Positions 1-6,566 of a stretch of 6,779 nt of DNA are shown in pieces. Position numbers and translations under genes: made by a program. The number at the start of each line of letters is the position of its first letter. The first letter of the stretch is position 1. Below the pieces are notes generated by a model, which was not told the origin of the DNA, searched no databases, and saw only the letters and a list, made by a program, of their open reading frames with translations. This DNA comes from Thermoplasmatota archaeon (GTDB lineage: Archaea; Thermoplasmatota; Thermoplasmata; UBA10834), in NCBI GenBank assembly GCA_030836605.1, contig JAUPMC010000045.1:1-6779 (forward strand), given 5' to 3'.

Positions 1-82
1 CGCCCTTTCGGAGGGAAACGCACCCGGGTAGGGTGAAACGCAGGACCGCAAAAGATGTTTCGTACAATCCCCTGCGCCCGCG

Positions 83-119
83 GACCGGATGCCGTGACGA
101 CATCCGGTCGTTACGACCG
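83..119 (-). repeat. Two overlapping inverted repeats downstream of hypD
   Basis: A perfect 9-base-pair inverted repeat (83-91 with 101-109, 9-base loop) lies 46 bases after the hypD stop. A second perfect dyad of 6 base pairs with a 3-base loop (105-110 with 114-119) shares bases 105-109 with it, so only one of the two hairpins can form at a time. Neither is followed directly by a long T-run on the minus strand; the nearest is four Ts at 53-50. It may mark the 3' end of the hyp transcript or bind a protein. It does not look like a classic intrinsic terminator. The rest of 1-154 shows no gene I can support. Confidence 0.4.
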
Positions 120-154
120 TAAGGCGCGTCGGCCATGTCCTCGTCGCGCCCGGC

Positions 155-1237
155 TCAGGGCGCCTTCCTCCTGTATCTGTGGGCGATGTAGCAGCTCCCC
201 TCGCGGGAGACCATGCACGGCCCCATCGGGGTCGCGGGCGTGCAGGCGGTCCCGAACAGGGTGCACTCCTCGCTCGTCAGGATGCCCCTGAGCATCTCGC
301 CGCACCTGCACCCCTCGACCTCGCCGTACTCCTTCTCCTCCACGGGCCTCAGCAGGTCCTGGAATCTCTTCCTCGCGTCGTGCGCCTCAAGCCTGCGTCT
401 GAGCGCGAGCCCGCTCCCGGGGATGACCGGGAACCCTCTCCAGAGGACATCGGACGGTTCGAAGACGTCGTCGATCGCCTTGACGGCGCTCGGGTTGCCG
501 TCCGCGTGCACGACCCTGGAGTACTCGTTCTCCACCTCCGCCCTGCCCTCTCTGACCTGGCGGGCGAGCATGTACACGCCCATCATCAGGTCGAGCGGCT
601 CGAACCCCGCGACCACCTGCGGTATGTGGTATTGTCTGGAGAGGAACTCGTACGGCTTCGTCCCAATGATCGCGCTGACATGGCCGGGCTGGATCATGCC
701 TTGCAGACGCACCTCGCCCATGCCCGCGATGGCCGCGAGGGCCGGCGGTACGGTCCTGTGACAGCTTATGACGGAGAAGTTATCGGGCGGGTCGGACAGT
801 AGCGCGGAGGCGGTCGTCGGAGCGGTCGTCTCGAAGCCTATCCCCATGAAGACGACCTCCTTGCGCGTCTTCCTAGCGATCGCGACCGCGTCGTCCACGC
901 CGAACACGATGCGCACGTCCGCCCCCTCGGCCTTCGCGTCGTTCAGAGAGCCTTCCTCCCCCGGGACCCTCATGACGTCCCCGAAAGCGGTGATGGTCAC
1001 GCCGGCCCTGGCGAGGGCCAACACCTCCTCGATCTCCTTCGGCGGCGTGACGCACACGGGGCACCCCGGCCCCTGCCTTATGTCCACCCCGACTCGCTGG
1101 AACTCGGTGTCCAGGCCAGACTTCATCAGCGTGTCCTGGTGGGTCCCGCACACGTGCATGAGCGTGAGATGGAGGTCCATCGCCTCGAGCTTGTCCATGA
1201 CCTTCTTCGCGGTCTCCCTGTCCCTGAGCTTATACAT
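155..1237 (-). CDS. hypD: Hydrogenase maturation factor HypD (iron-cyanide/CO assembly scaffold)
   Basis: HypD is a 4Fe-4S protein that, with HypC, holds the iron atom while its two cyanide ligands and one carbon monoxide are added, before transfer to the NiFe hydrogenase large subunit. The 360-residue product is the usual family length. Visible landmarks are CGTH with Cys30, GPGCPVC with Cys59 and Cys62 (the family's iron-binding and redox site), GIGFETTAPTTA near 132-143, GFEPLD near 211-216, and a C-terminal set of cysteines (310, 312, 325, 332, 341, 349) from which the iron-sulfur cluster ligands come. The frame stays open upstream to 1414, but those extra 59 residues are low-complexity and lie inside hypA in another frame, so the start is the ATG at 1237. 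This gives an 8-base overlap with hypA (ATGTATAA), typical of translational coupling, with a weak GGTGGT motif just upstream. It appears to be the last gene of the hyp operon. Confidence 0.96.
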   Translation of the reverse strand: MYKLRDRETAKKVMDKLEAMDLHLTLMHVCGTHQDTLMKSGLDTEFQRVGVDIRQGPGCPVCVTPPKEIEEVLALARAGVTITAFGDVMRVPGEEGSLNDAKAEGADVRIVFGVDDAVAIARKTRKEVVFMGIGFETTAPTTASALLSDPPDNFSVISCHRTVPPALAAIAGMGEVRLQGMIQPGHVSAIIGTKPYEFLSRQYHIPQVVAGFEPLDLMMGVYMLARQVREGRAEVENEYSRVVHADGNPSAVKAIDDVFEPSDVLWRGFPVIPGSGLALRRRLEAHDARKRFQDLLRPVEEKEYGEVEGCRCGEMLRGILTSEECTLFGTACTPATPMGPCMVSREGSCYIAHRYRRKAP

Positions 1238-1604
1238 CCGGGACCACCACCCTGAGGTTCTTGACGGTGCACTCCCTGCCGCCGACAATCCTGGCCAGGT
1301 TCCCGCACTTAGGGCATTCCAGGATCGGCACGGAGCGGTGAGGCGTGTCCTCGGACGGGGACATGTCCCCTTTGAACCCACAGTCGCACTCGATGGCCCC
1401 CTTGACGGGGACAATCGTCAGTTTCGAGCCCTTCAGGATGTTGTCCTTCGTGAGGACCTCGTACGCGAACCTGAGCTGCTCCTCCCCTAGCATCGTGAAC
1501 TCGCCCAGCTCGAGGATGACCTCCTCGACCTTGGTCGCGTTCCACTTCTTCGACTCCTCGATGATGCCCTCGATCATCTGGCTCATGACAGAGAACTCAT
1601 GCAT
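1230..1604 (-). CDS. hypA: Hydrogenase/urease nickel-insertion metallochaperone HypA
   Basis: HypA binds nickel at its N-terminus and works with the GTPase HypB to insert nickel into the hydrogenase large subunit after the iron centre is in place. The 124-residue protein starts with Met-His-Glu, where the amino terminus and His2 are the known nickel ligands. It continues with the family's helix-strand core (VEEVILELGEFTML near 26-39). The zinc domain shows Cys73 and Cys75, then CPKC with Cys97 and Cys100. The first half is Cys-X-Cys rather than the usual Cys-X2-Cys, an unusual point that does not put the assignment in doubt. The start lies 3 bases after the hypC stop, with a modest purine-rich GGGGGA stretch upstream overlapping the end of hypC. 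The stop overlaps the hypD start. The tight packing implies one transcript. Confidence 0.96.
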   Translation of the reverse strand: MHEFSVMSQMIEGIIEESKKWNATKVEEVILELGEFTMLGEEQLRFAYEVLTKDNILKGSKLTIVPVKGAIECDCGFKGDMSPSEDTPHRSVPILECPKCGNLARIVGGRECTVKNLRVVVPDV

Positions 1605-1607
1605 GTC

Positions 1608-1835
1608 CTAGTCCCCCGCGTCGCCCAGCTCGAGCATCTCCCTGAACAGCTCGAGGGTCTTCTCGGCCTCCTCGCGGTCCAGTATCTGTATGGCATACCC
1701 CGCGTGGACGATGACGAAGTCCCCGACCTTGGCGTCGACGAGCGATATGTTGGCGGTCCTCGTGACGCCGCCGAAGTCGACGTTCGCCATGACGCCGTCG
1801 ATGGACTTGACCTCCGCTGGAACGGCTAGGCACAT
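1608..1835 (-). CDS. hypC: Hydrogenase maturation chaperone HypC
   Basis: HypC is a small chaperone that pairs with HypD to carry the Fe(CN)2CO unit and then escorts the immature large subunit. The 75-residue product begins with the diagnostic MCLAVPAEV, whose Cys2 is the essential iron/partner ligand. It has the second family signature HAGYAIQ (His44), followed by a charged C-terminal helix (DREEAEKTLELFREMLEL). Length and motifs are standard. It lies 35 bases after hypF and 3 bases before hypA. No Shine-Dalgarno motif is visible upstream of its ATG (the preceding bases read GACCGACCG), while a TATA-like element sits at a distance that would give a nearly leaderless transcript. It may therefore have its own promoter as well as read-through from hypBF. 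Confidence 0.97.
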   Translation of the reverse strand: MCLAVPAEVKSIDGVMANVDFGGVTRTANISLVDAKVGDFVIVHAGYAIQILDREEAEKTLELFREMLELGDAGD

Positions 1836-1860
1836 CGGTCGGTCAGTATGCGGGTTCCGT

Positions 1861-1873
1861 TGATAAACGTTTA
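1861..1873 (-). promoter_or_regulatory. Candidate TATA box upstream of hypC, within a 10-base palindrome
   Basis: In the G+C-rich 35-base gap between hypF and hypC, the minus strand reads TAAACGTTTATCAA. TTTATC (1867-1862) is a fair match to the archaeal TATA box, and its centre lies about 30 bases before the hypC ATG, so transcription would start within a few bases of the start codon. hypC has no visible ribosome-binding site, which fits a leaderless message. The same bases form a perfect palindrome TAAACGTTTA (1864-1873) that includes the hypF stop codon, so chance or a regulator site are alternatives. The promoter reading is inference. Confidence 0.4.
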
Positions 1874-4078
1874 GCCGAGGTGCGCGCCAGCAATCGCGTT
1901 CTGGCCAGTGGAGACGCCGCCGTCGCCGTTCGGGATCCGCTCATGGCCCACGAATTCCAGCCCTCTCTTCTCGACGGCCTCCTTGACCCAGGCCGTGATG
2001 GGCCCGCTGAACGACACGCCCCCAGTCAGGCCGACCTGCCTCAACCCCTCCGACGACGCGCGGTCGCAAGCCCTATCCGCAAGCCCCGTCACGAGCGTCC
2101 GCACGAACGAGGCCGCGGCGTCCGCGCGCTCCCTCTCGGACTCGGCCCTCAGCTCCATGAGCTGAGAGAGCATCGGGACTGTCTGCGCGACCTCGAGCTT
2201 CCCGTCCCTCTCGAAGGAGAGGTCGAAACCGGTCCCGGGCCTGCCCATCTCCAGCCATCTCTCGAGCTTTATCGCGGGCTCGCCCTCGTAGGTCCTCTTG
2301 CAGCATATCCCGAGGACGCACGACACGGCGTCCAGCACCCTGCCCATGCTGGACGCGCGCACGCTCTTGGGCAGCATCTTCGCGTACAGGTCAGAGGCCT
2401 CCCCGTCGACCATGCTCGGCTCGCGCCCGGACATCAGCTCGACCGCCGTGACGACCCGCTTCGGGTCGCTCACCGCCCTGTCGCCGCCGAGGAGCGGGAT
2501 GCCCTGCAGGGTCCCGAACCTCTCGTACCCCGAGAAGTCCGCCACCATGCTCTCCCCGCCCCACGATGTGCCGTCGTCGCCGTAGCCCGTGCCGTCCCAA
2601 GTCAGGCACGTGAGCGGGCCATCGACCCCGCGGTCTATCTTGAGCGCCGCCGCGTGCGCGTGGTAGTGCTGCGTCTCGATCAAAGGGCACCCGAACTCCT
2701 TCTCGAGCCTGCGCGCGACTATCCTGGTGGAGTACCTCGGGTGCTTGTCGAGGCCTATGGCCTCGATTTCCTTGACCCCCAGGAGCCTCGCGAGGTGGTG
2801 TATCGCGTCGTCGAGGTACTGCAGGGTCGGGTGCTGCTGCGACTCCCCGATGTACTGCGTGAGGAAGATCTCGCCGTTCCTCGTGATCGAGCCCGTGACG
2901 TCCCACTGGGCCCCGACCCCGATGACCGAGCGCTTGTGGTTCGCCCTCACGGGCACGGGGACGAACCCCCTGGACTTCCTGGTGAAATTGGTCATGCTAG
3001 AGTTGACCTTGACGACGCTGTCGTCGCACCTGTGTATGATGCGCCTGTTGTGGAGCAGGTACAGGTCGAGGCCAAGCCCGAAGGCCGCCTCGTTGTCGGT
3101 CACCATCGGCTCCCCTGGGGGGTTGGCGGAGGTCATGATGACCCCGTCGGCCTTCAGGTGCTTGAACAGGAGGAGGTGCGCGGCGGAGTACGGCAGCATG
3201 ACGCCGACGTTGCCCAGGCCCGGTGAGACCGTCTCCAGATCCTCGGATGCCTCACGCCTCTTCCGCAGGAGCACGATGGGCCTCTGGGGCGAGGTCAGGA
3301 ACTGACGCTCCTGGTCCCCGATGACGGCGTACCTCTCGGCCGTCCCGAGGTCCCGCATCATGACCGCGTACGGCTTGTCGCCCCTCCTGTAGACCTTCCT
3401 TAGCCTCGGGGCGTTCGCGAACGTGCAGACGATGTGCATGCCCCCCCATCCCTTGAGGAGGCCGACCGCCCCTCCCTCCATCCCCTTCGCGAACTCCGGG
3501 AACGGGTCGCCCGGGAGGGCGCTCCCATCCTTATTGTATAACGTATAACGCGGACCGCACTCAGGGCACGACAGGGTCTGCGCGTGGAACCTCCGGTCCT
3601 CCGGCGATGCGTACTCGTCATGGCACGACGGGCACACGGGGAAGTCCGACATGCTGGTCCTCGCCCTGTCGAAGGGCACATCGGCTATCACTGTGAACCT
3701 GGCCCCGCACTCCGTGCAGTTGGTGAAAGGGAACAAGTGCCTCTTGTCCCCCGCGGACGCGAAGTCGTCGGCGCACTGATGACAGATCGCGGTGTCCGTC
3801 GGTATCAGTGAGACGCGCTTCCCGTCCGTGCTCTGCGCTATCATGAAGTCCCCGAGCTCCTCGCGCGTCTCCTCGATGTCCGCCCGGTCTATCCTGGCGA
3901 GTGAGGGGAGCGCCTTCCTCAGGCGCTCGAGGAACTCCTCGGCGCCCCTGTCCAGGTGAATCTCGACGTTGGAGCCGTTGTTGAGGACGTACCCCTTCAG
4001 GCCCATGGCCTTCGCGACCCTGAACACTGTGGGCCTGAACCCGACCCCCTGGACTATGCCGTACACGGTGATCTTCAT
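1871..4078 (-). CDS. hypF: Carbamoyltransferase HypF (hydrogenase cyanide-ligand synthesis)
   Basis: HypF turns carbamoyl phosphate and ATP into carbamoyl-adenylate and passes the carbamoyl group to the C-terminal cysteine of HypE, the first step in making the cyanide ligands. All four domains are visible in the 735 residues. The acylphosphatase domain has GIVQGVGFRPTVFR near 7-20 with Arg15 and Asn33. Two zinc fingers show Cys99/102/121/124 and Cys149/152/171/174 with the exact 18-24-18 residue spacing of the family. The YrdC-like domain shows KGWGGMH, KPYAVM, SPQRPIVLL, GVMLPY, MTSANPPGEP and HRCDDSVV near 208-354. The Kae1-like domain shows QHYHAH near 469-474, DGTGYGDDGTSWGGE, YEGEPA and GDGG near the C-terminus. 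The middle histidine of the usual HHHAH is tyrosine, but the outer two, spaced to bind metal, remain. The GGV loop reads GGVSFSG where Asn is common. Length is normal. The start has a good ribosome-binding site and lies 9 bases after hypB. Confidence 0.97.
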   Translation of the reverse strand: MKITVYGIVQGVGFRPTVFRVAKAMGLKGYVLNNGSNVEIHLDRGAEEFLERLRKALPSLARIDRADIEETREELGDFMIAQSTDGKRVSLIPTDTAICHQCADDFASAGDKRHLFPFTNCTECGARFTVIADVPFDRARTSMSDFPVCPSCHDEYASPEDRRFHAQTLSCPECGPRYTLYNKDGSALPGDPFPEFAKGMEGGAVGLLKGWGGMHIVCTFANAPRLRKVYRRGDKPYAVMMRDLGTAERYAVIGDQERQFLTSPQRPIVLLRKRREASEDLETVSPGLGNVGVMLPYSAAHLLLFKHLKADGVIMTSANPPGEPMVTDNEAAFGLGLDLYLLHNRRIIHRCDDSVVKVNSSMTNFTRKSRGFVPVPVRANHKRSVIGVGAQWDVTGSITRNGEIFLTQYIGESQQHPTLQYLDDAIHHLARLLGVKEIEAIGLDKHPRYSTRIVARRLEKEFGCPLIETQHYHAHAAALKIDRGVDGPLTCLTWDGTGYGDDGTSWGGESMVADFSGYERFGTLQGIPLLGGDRAVSDPKRVVTAVELMSGREPSMVDGEASDLYAKMLPKSVRASSMGRVLDAVSCVLGICCKRTYEGEPAIKLERWLEMGRPGTGFDLSFERDGKLEVAQTVPMLSQLMELRAESERERADAAASFVRTLVTGLADRACDRASSEGLRQVGLTGGVSFSGPITAWVKEAVEKRGLEFVGHERIPNGDGGVSTGQNAIAGAHLG

Positions 4079-4083
4079 CGGTT

Positions 4084-4088
4084 ACCTC
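4084..4088 (-). promoter_or_regulatory. Ribosome-binding site of hypF
   Basis: GAGGT on the minus strand lies five bases before the hypF ATG, and its first base is the last base of the hypB TAG stop. It fixes the hypF start and suggests that ribosomes finishing hypB re-initiate on hypF. Confidence 0.7.
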
Positions 4089-4738
4089 TACAGCCCGAGC
4101 GCCGACACGAGCTCGTCCATCCCCTCGCCGCGCCTCGCGTCCATCATGATGATCTTGGCGCCGGGGTTGATCCTCTTCGCGTCCCGCTCGAGTATCCTGG
4201 GGTCGACCTCCATCGCCTGCGCGAGGTCCACCTTGTTTATCACGATGACGTCGGAGAACGCGAATATCGCGGGGTGTTTCCTGACCATGTCGTCCCCCTC
4301 GGTGACGCTTATCACCACGACGCGCGCGTGCGAGCCGACCGGGAAGTCCACGGGGCATACGAGGTTCCCGACGTTCTCGATGAACAGGTAGTCCAGGTCC
4401 TCGAGTGGCAGGTCGTCGAGCGCGTGGTCCACGAGGTGCGCGTCGAGGTGGCACTCCTTCCCCGTGTTGATGTTCGCCGCGGGTATCCCGTGGGAGACGA
4501 ACCTCTGATAATCGTCGTCGCCCGAGACGTCCCCGGCGATCGCCGCCGCGCGCTTCCCCTTCGACTTGAGCCGGTCCACCAGCTTCTCTATGATGAGCGT
4601 CTTTCCGGAGCCTATCGCCCCGAGGAAGTCGAAGCCCTTGATGCCGTGCTCGTCTAGCAGGGCGCGGTTGTGGTCGGCGAGATGCCGGTTCTCCGCGAGG
4701 ATGTCCTTCTCCATCTCGACCGTGACGACCTTGTGCAT
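4088..4738 (-). CDS. hypB: Hydrogenase nickel-incorporation GTPase HypB
   Basis: HypB is a SIMIBI-class GTPase that drives nickel delivery to the hydrogenase large subunit together with HypA. Numbered from this start (216 residues), the P-loop GAIGSGKT is at 40-47, followed by the switch GDVSGDDDYQR near 69-79, GKECHLDAH near 93-101 with the metal-binding Cys96-His97 pair, ENVGNLVCP near 121-129, and the guanine-specificity motif NKVD near 168-171. It has no histidine-rich arm and no N-terminal cysteine motif, so it is the short archaeal form and does not store nickel. The frame allows an ATG eight codons earlier, at 4762, but I chose 4738. Euryarchaeal HypB proteins as I recall them begin at this point (MHKVVTVEMEKDIL), and the AT-rich box at 4761-4771 would place the transcript start at about 4739, giving a leaderless message. 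There is no clear ribosome-binding site for either start. It appears to be the first gene of the hyp operon. Confidence 0.95.
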   Translation of the reverse strand: MHKVVTVEMEKDILAENRHLADHNRALLDEHGIKGFDFLGAIGSGKTLIIEKLVDRLKSKGKRAAAIAGDVSGDDDYQRFVSHGIPAANINTGKECHLDAHLVDHALDDLPLEDLDYLFIENVGNLVCPVDFPVGSHARVVVISVTEGDDMVRKHPAIFAFSDVIVINKVDLAQAMEVDPRILERDAKRINPGAKIIMMDARRGEGMDELVSALGL

Positions 4739-4760
4739 GCTCGTGAATCCGGCCTGGCCC

Positions 4761-4771
4761 ATTAATATTTT
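4761..4771 (-). promoter_or_regulatory. Candidate TATA box of the hyp operon
   Basis: The minus strand reads AAAATATTAAT here, the longest pure A/T run in a very G+C-rich neighbourhood. It is centred about 28 bases before the hypB ATG at 4738, the standard archaeal TATA-to-start spacing. If used, it makes the alternative ATG at 4762 part of the promoter rather than a start codon. The spacer 4772-4813 also holds the end of the flotillin unit but shows no clear terminator. Confidence 0.6.
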
Positions 4772-4813
4772 GGCCCGCCGCGGGGTCGGGATGTGAAAAT
4801 GGCTGGGGAGGGG

Positions 4814-6226
4814 CTACTTGCCCCTCTCCTTCCTCTCCTCTACGGGTTTCTCCTCGTCCGCCTTGTTCTTCGAGATCTCGGACCTGAGCTCCTGGTTCTC
4901 GTTGAGCACACCAGTCAGGACGCCCATGATGTCCTTGAACCCGAGGTCGTTCGGCCTGGCGAGCCTGTTGAGCACCGCCACCGCGGAGCTGTCGCTCGCG
5001 ACACTCATGCTCTCGATCATCTGCCCGAGGTCGAATCCGGCCTTCGCGGAGTTGCCTCCGGCGAAGACCTTGAGGTCGGCGTTGGCCAGCGCCTTCGCGG
5101 TCTCGATACCGATCTCCCGCTGCATCTCGACGAGCTTCTCCGCCACGAGCGCCCTGATGGCCTCGGGGCCGAACCTGTTCAGCGCGTCCTGCAGCTTCAT
5201 CTTGGCCTCGGCGTCCGCGAGCCCGCGCTCTCTGACCGGGGACGCCTCACCCTTGGCCTTCTCGGTGAGGTAGATCCTGTCGCCCTCACCGTCCAGCCTC
5301 TTCTGCTCCTTGTTGATCTCCTCGACCTCTTTCTCCTGGTTCGCGACCACGAGCGCCTTCTGCTTCATGATCTCGGCCATCTTGACCTCTTCGACCCGGA
5401 CGACCTCGTACTGCTCGGCGACGGCGACCTTCTGGGACTCGGCCACGACCTTGTCCTTCTCCTGCTCCCTCTTGGCCACCTCCTCGTCCCTGCGGATCTC
5501 CCTCTTCCGGGCCTCCTCGTCGGTCTCGGCCTCCTTCAGCCTGGCAATCTTCCTCTGCTCGGCGTTCTTCTGCCTGGCCTCGCTGTTGATCTGCTCCTCG
5601 ATGATCGACGAGATGTCCTTGATGACATGGGGCGGCTCCTCCTCCCCGTACTCGGCCTTCGAGGGGTCCTTGAAGTCGACGAGCTCGATGTCCTTCAGGT
5701 CGATGCCCCAGTGCTGTATCGCGTTCCTGAGGGAGGGCGTCACCGTCTCGATTATGTCCTCCCTGTTGTTGATGATCTCCCTGATGGTCTTCTTCGTGCA
5801 CGCGTCCCTGGTCGTGGCAGTGACGATCTGGGCGACCTGCCTCTCGAGCTCCCCCACATTGCCGCCGAACCTCTGGGCGGCCTTCACGGGTGCTGTCACG
5901 GCCACATACGCTATGATGTTGCAGAGGAACCTTGCCCTGTCGATGTCGAACGACATGAAGTTCGCGACATCGACGGTGATCATCCTGAGCGGGACCCTGT
6001 GCACTGTCATGCCGAGCCCGAACAGGAAGAACCAAGCGGGTATCTTGAAGTACGCCGCCTTCCCCTCGGAGTTGTAGTCCTTGTGCGGAGAGAGCACGTG
6101 CATCCTGCCCTTCTGGATCACGACATCCACGTAGTCCGCCGGGACTATCGTGTACATCGACGCGAGTATCGCGAAGAATATCAGGACGAGGACGATGATG
6201 ATCAACGTCAGCAACCAGGTCTCCAT
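4814..6226 (-). CDS. Flotillin/SPFH (band 7) domain membrane-anchored protein
   Basis: Flotillin-like proteins assemble on the cytoplasmic face of the membrane and organise membrane domains or protein complexes; the precise role of archaeal members is unclear. This 470-residue protein has one N-terminal membrane segment (about residues 5-23), then a band 7/SPFH domain (about 27-188). Typical text there is SFDIDRARFLCNIIAYVAV, a run through LERQVAQIVTATTR, and the closing HWGIDLKDIELVDFKDP. A long charged Glu/Lys/Arg coiled coil covers about 205-330. The C-terminal part contains ADLKVFAGGNS near 383-393, as in flotillins. A second hydrophobic patch at 59-72 (FKIPAWFFLFGLG) probably packs on the membrane. 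The ATG at 6226 was preferred over the GTG one codon earlier because GGTGA lies six bases before it. The ATG overlaps the upstream stop by one base (TGATG), so the two are coupled. No NfeD gene, a common flotillin partner, is next to it. Confidence 0.9.
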   Translation of the reverse strand: METWLLTLIIIVLVLIFFAILASMYTIVPADYVDVVIQKGRMHVLSPHKDYNSEGKAAYFKIPAWFFLFGLGMTVHRVPLRMITVDVANFMSFDIDRARFLCNIIAYVAVTAPVKAAQRFGGNVGELERQVAQIVTATTRDACTKKTIREIINNREDIIETVTPSLRNAIQHWGIDLKDIELVDFKDPSKAEYGEEEPPHVIKDISSIIEEQINSEARQKNAEQRKIARLKEAETDEEARKREIRRDEEVAKREQEKDKVVAESQKVAVAEQYEVVRVEEVKMAEIMKQKALVVANQEKEVEEINKEQKRLDGEGDRIYLTEKAKGEASPVRERGLADAEAKMKLQDALNRFGPEAIRALVAEKLVEMQREIGIETAKALANADLKVFAGGNSAKAGFDLGQMIESMSVASDSSAVAVLNRLARPNDLGFKDIMGVLTGVLNENQELRSEISKNKADEEKPVEERKERGK

Positions 6227-6486
6227 CACGCGTCACCCCCCTTCTCGGCCTTCATCGCGGTCAGGACGAGCGTGCCGTCGTATACCCGTCCTGAGATCAT
6301 CCTGTGCGGCAGCAGAGTGATGATCCCGTCCTTCTCGACGTAGATGTCCTTCCCGTCGCTTAGGTCTCTGTACGCGCTCTCTAGGTCCAATATCGTGTGG
6401 AAGATGATCTTGTCGCCGTGGCTCTTGTCCCCTAGGATGAGCTCCTCGACCGCGTAGATCCTCTTCCCTTCCGGACTCTGTCTCAT
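6226..6486 (-). CDS. Hypothetical 86-residue protein coupled to the flotillin gene
   Basis: I do not recognise this protein. It has 86 residues, no cysteine, no membrane segment and no signal peptide, and looks like a small soluble alpha/beta fold with many charged residues. Hydrophobic stretches such as KIIFHTILDLESAY (about 26-39), GIITLLPHRMISG (about 54-66) and TLVLTAM (about 72-78) suggest a beta-rich core. It is likely real. Its codons share the strong G/C third-position preference of its neighbours, it has GGAGG ten bases before the ATG, and its TGA stop overlaps the flotillin start as TGATG, with the flotillin ribosome-binding site inside its last codons. The position suggests a partner, adaptor or regulator of the flotillin, but this rests on context alone. 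It does not resemble NfeD. Confidence 0.75.
   Translation of the reverse strand: MRQSPEGKRIYAVEELILGDKSHGDKIIFHTILDLESAYRDLSDGKDIYVEKDGIITLLPHRMISGRVYDGTLVLTAMKAEKGGDA
6233..6240 (-). promoter_or_regulatory. Ribosome-binding site of the flotillin gene
   Basis: GGGGGTGA on the minus strand, inside the last codons of the 86-residue gene, ends six bases before the ATG at 6226. The spacing favours that ATG over the overlapping GTG at 6229 and supports translational coupling of the two genes. Confidence 0.65.
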
Positions 6487-6566
6487 GCCTTCACTTCCTC
6501 CAGTTTCGCTTGTCGCGCGATAAGGCTGGTTCCCCCGCGCTCGCTGGCCCTGAGAATGCCATCGGG

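Noticed and set aside
15..42. Direct repeat GAAACGCA at 15-22 and 35-42
   Set aside because: Two 8-base copies 20 bases apart at the window edge are suggestive of an operator, but there is no adjacent promoter or third copy, and chance cannot be excluded.
3..122. Plus-strand open frame from the left edge to the TAA at 120-122, possibly the end of a convergent gene
   Set aside because: Only about 39 codons, arginine-rich, with no codon bias and no recognisable motif; open frames of this length are common by chance in G+C-rich DNA.
1..135. Minus-strand open frame beginning with ATG at 135 and running off the left edge
   Set aside because: About 45 codons stay open, but third positions lack the strong G/C preference of the real genes, the possible ribosome-binding site is only two bases from the ATG, and the product resembles nothing. 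It contains both hairpins. It should be revisited with more sequence on the left.
1238..1414. Upstream extension of the hypD frame by 59 residues
   Set aside because: The extra residues are rich in Ser, Pro, Arg and Gly and lie wholly inside hypA in another frame. Normal HypD length and the ATGTATAA overlap place the start at 1237.
4772..4790. G+C-rich near-palindrome around CCCGCGGCGGG between flotillin and hypB as a terminator
   Set aside because: The stem is only four base pairs and no T-run follows it directly; such short matches are expected in DNA this rich in G and C.
4793..6343. Long plus-strand open frame opposite the flotillin gene (516 codons)
   Set aside because: It is the antisense shadow of a G+C-rich coding sequence, made largely of Leu, Asp, Val, Arg and His repeats. 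The minus strand carries a clear SPFH protein with a ribosome-binding site. The same applies to the long plus-strand frames opposite hypF and hypD.
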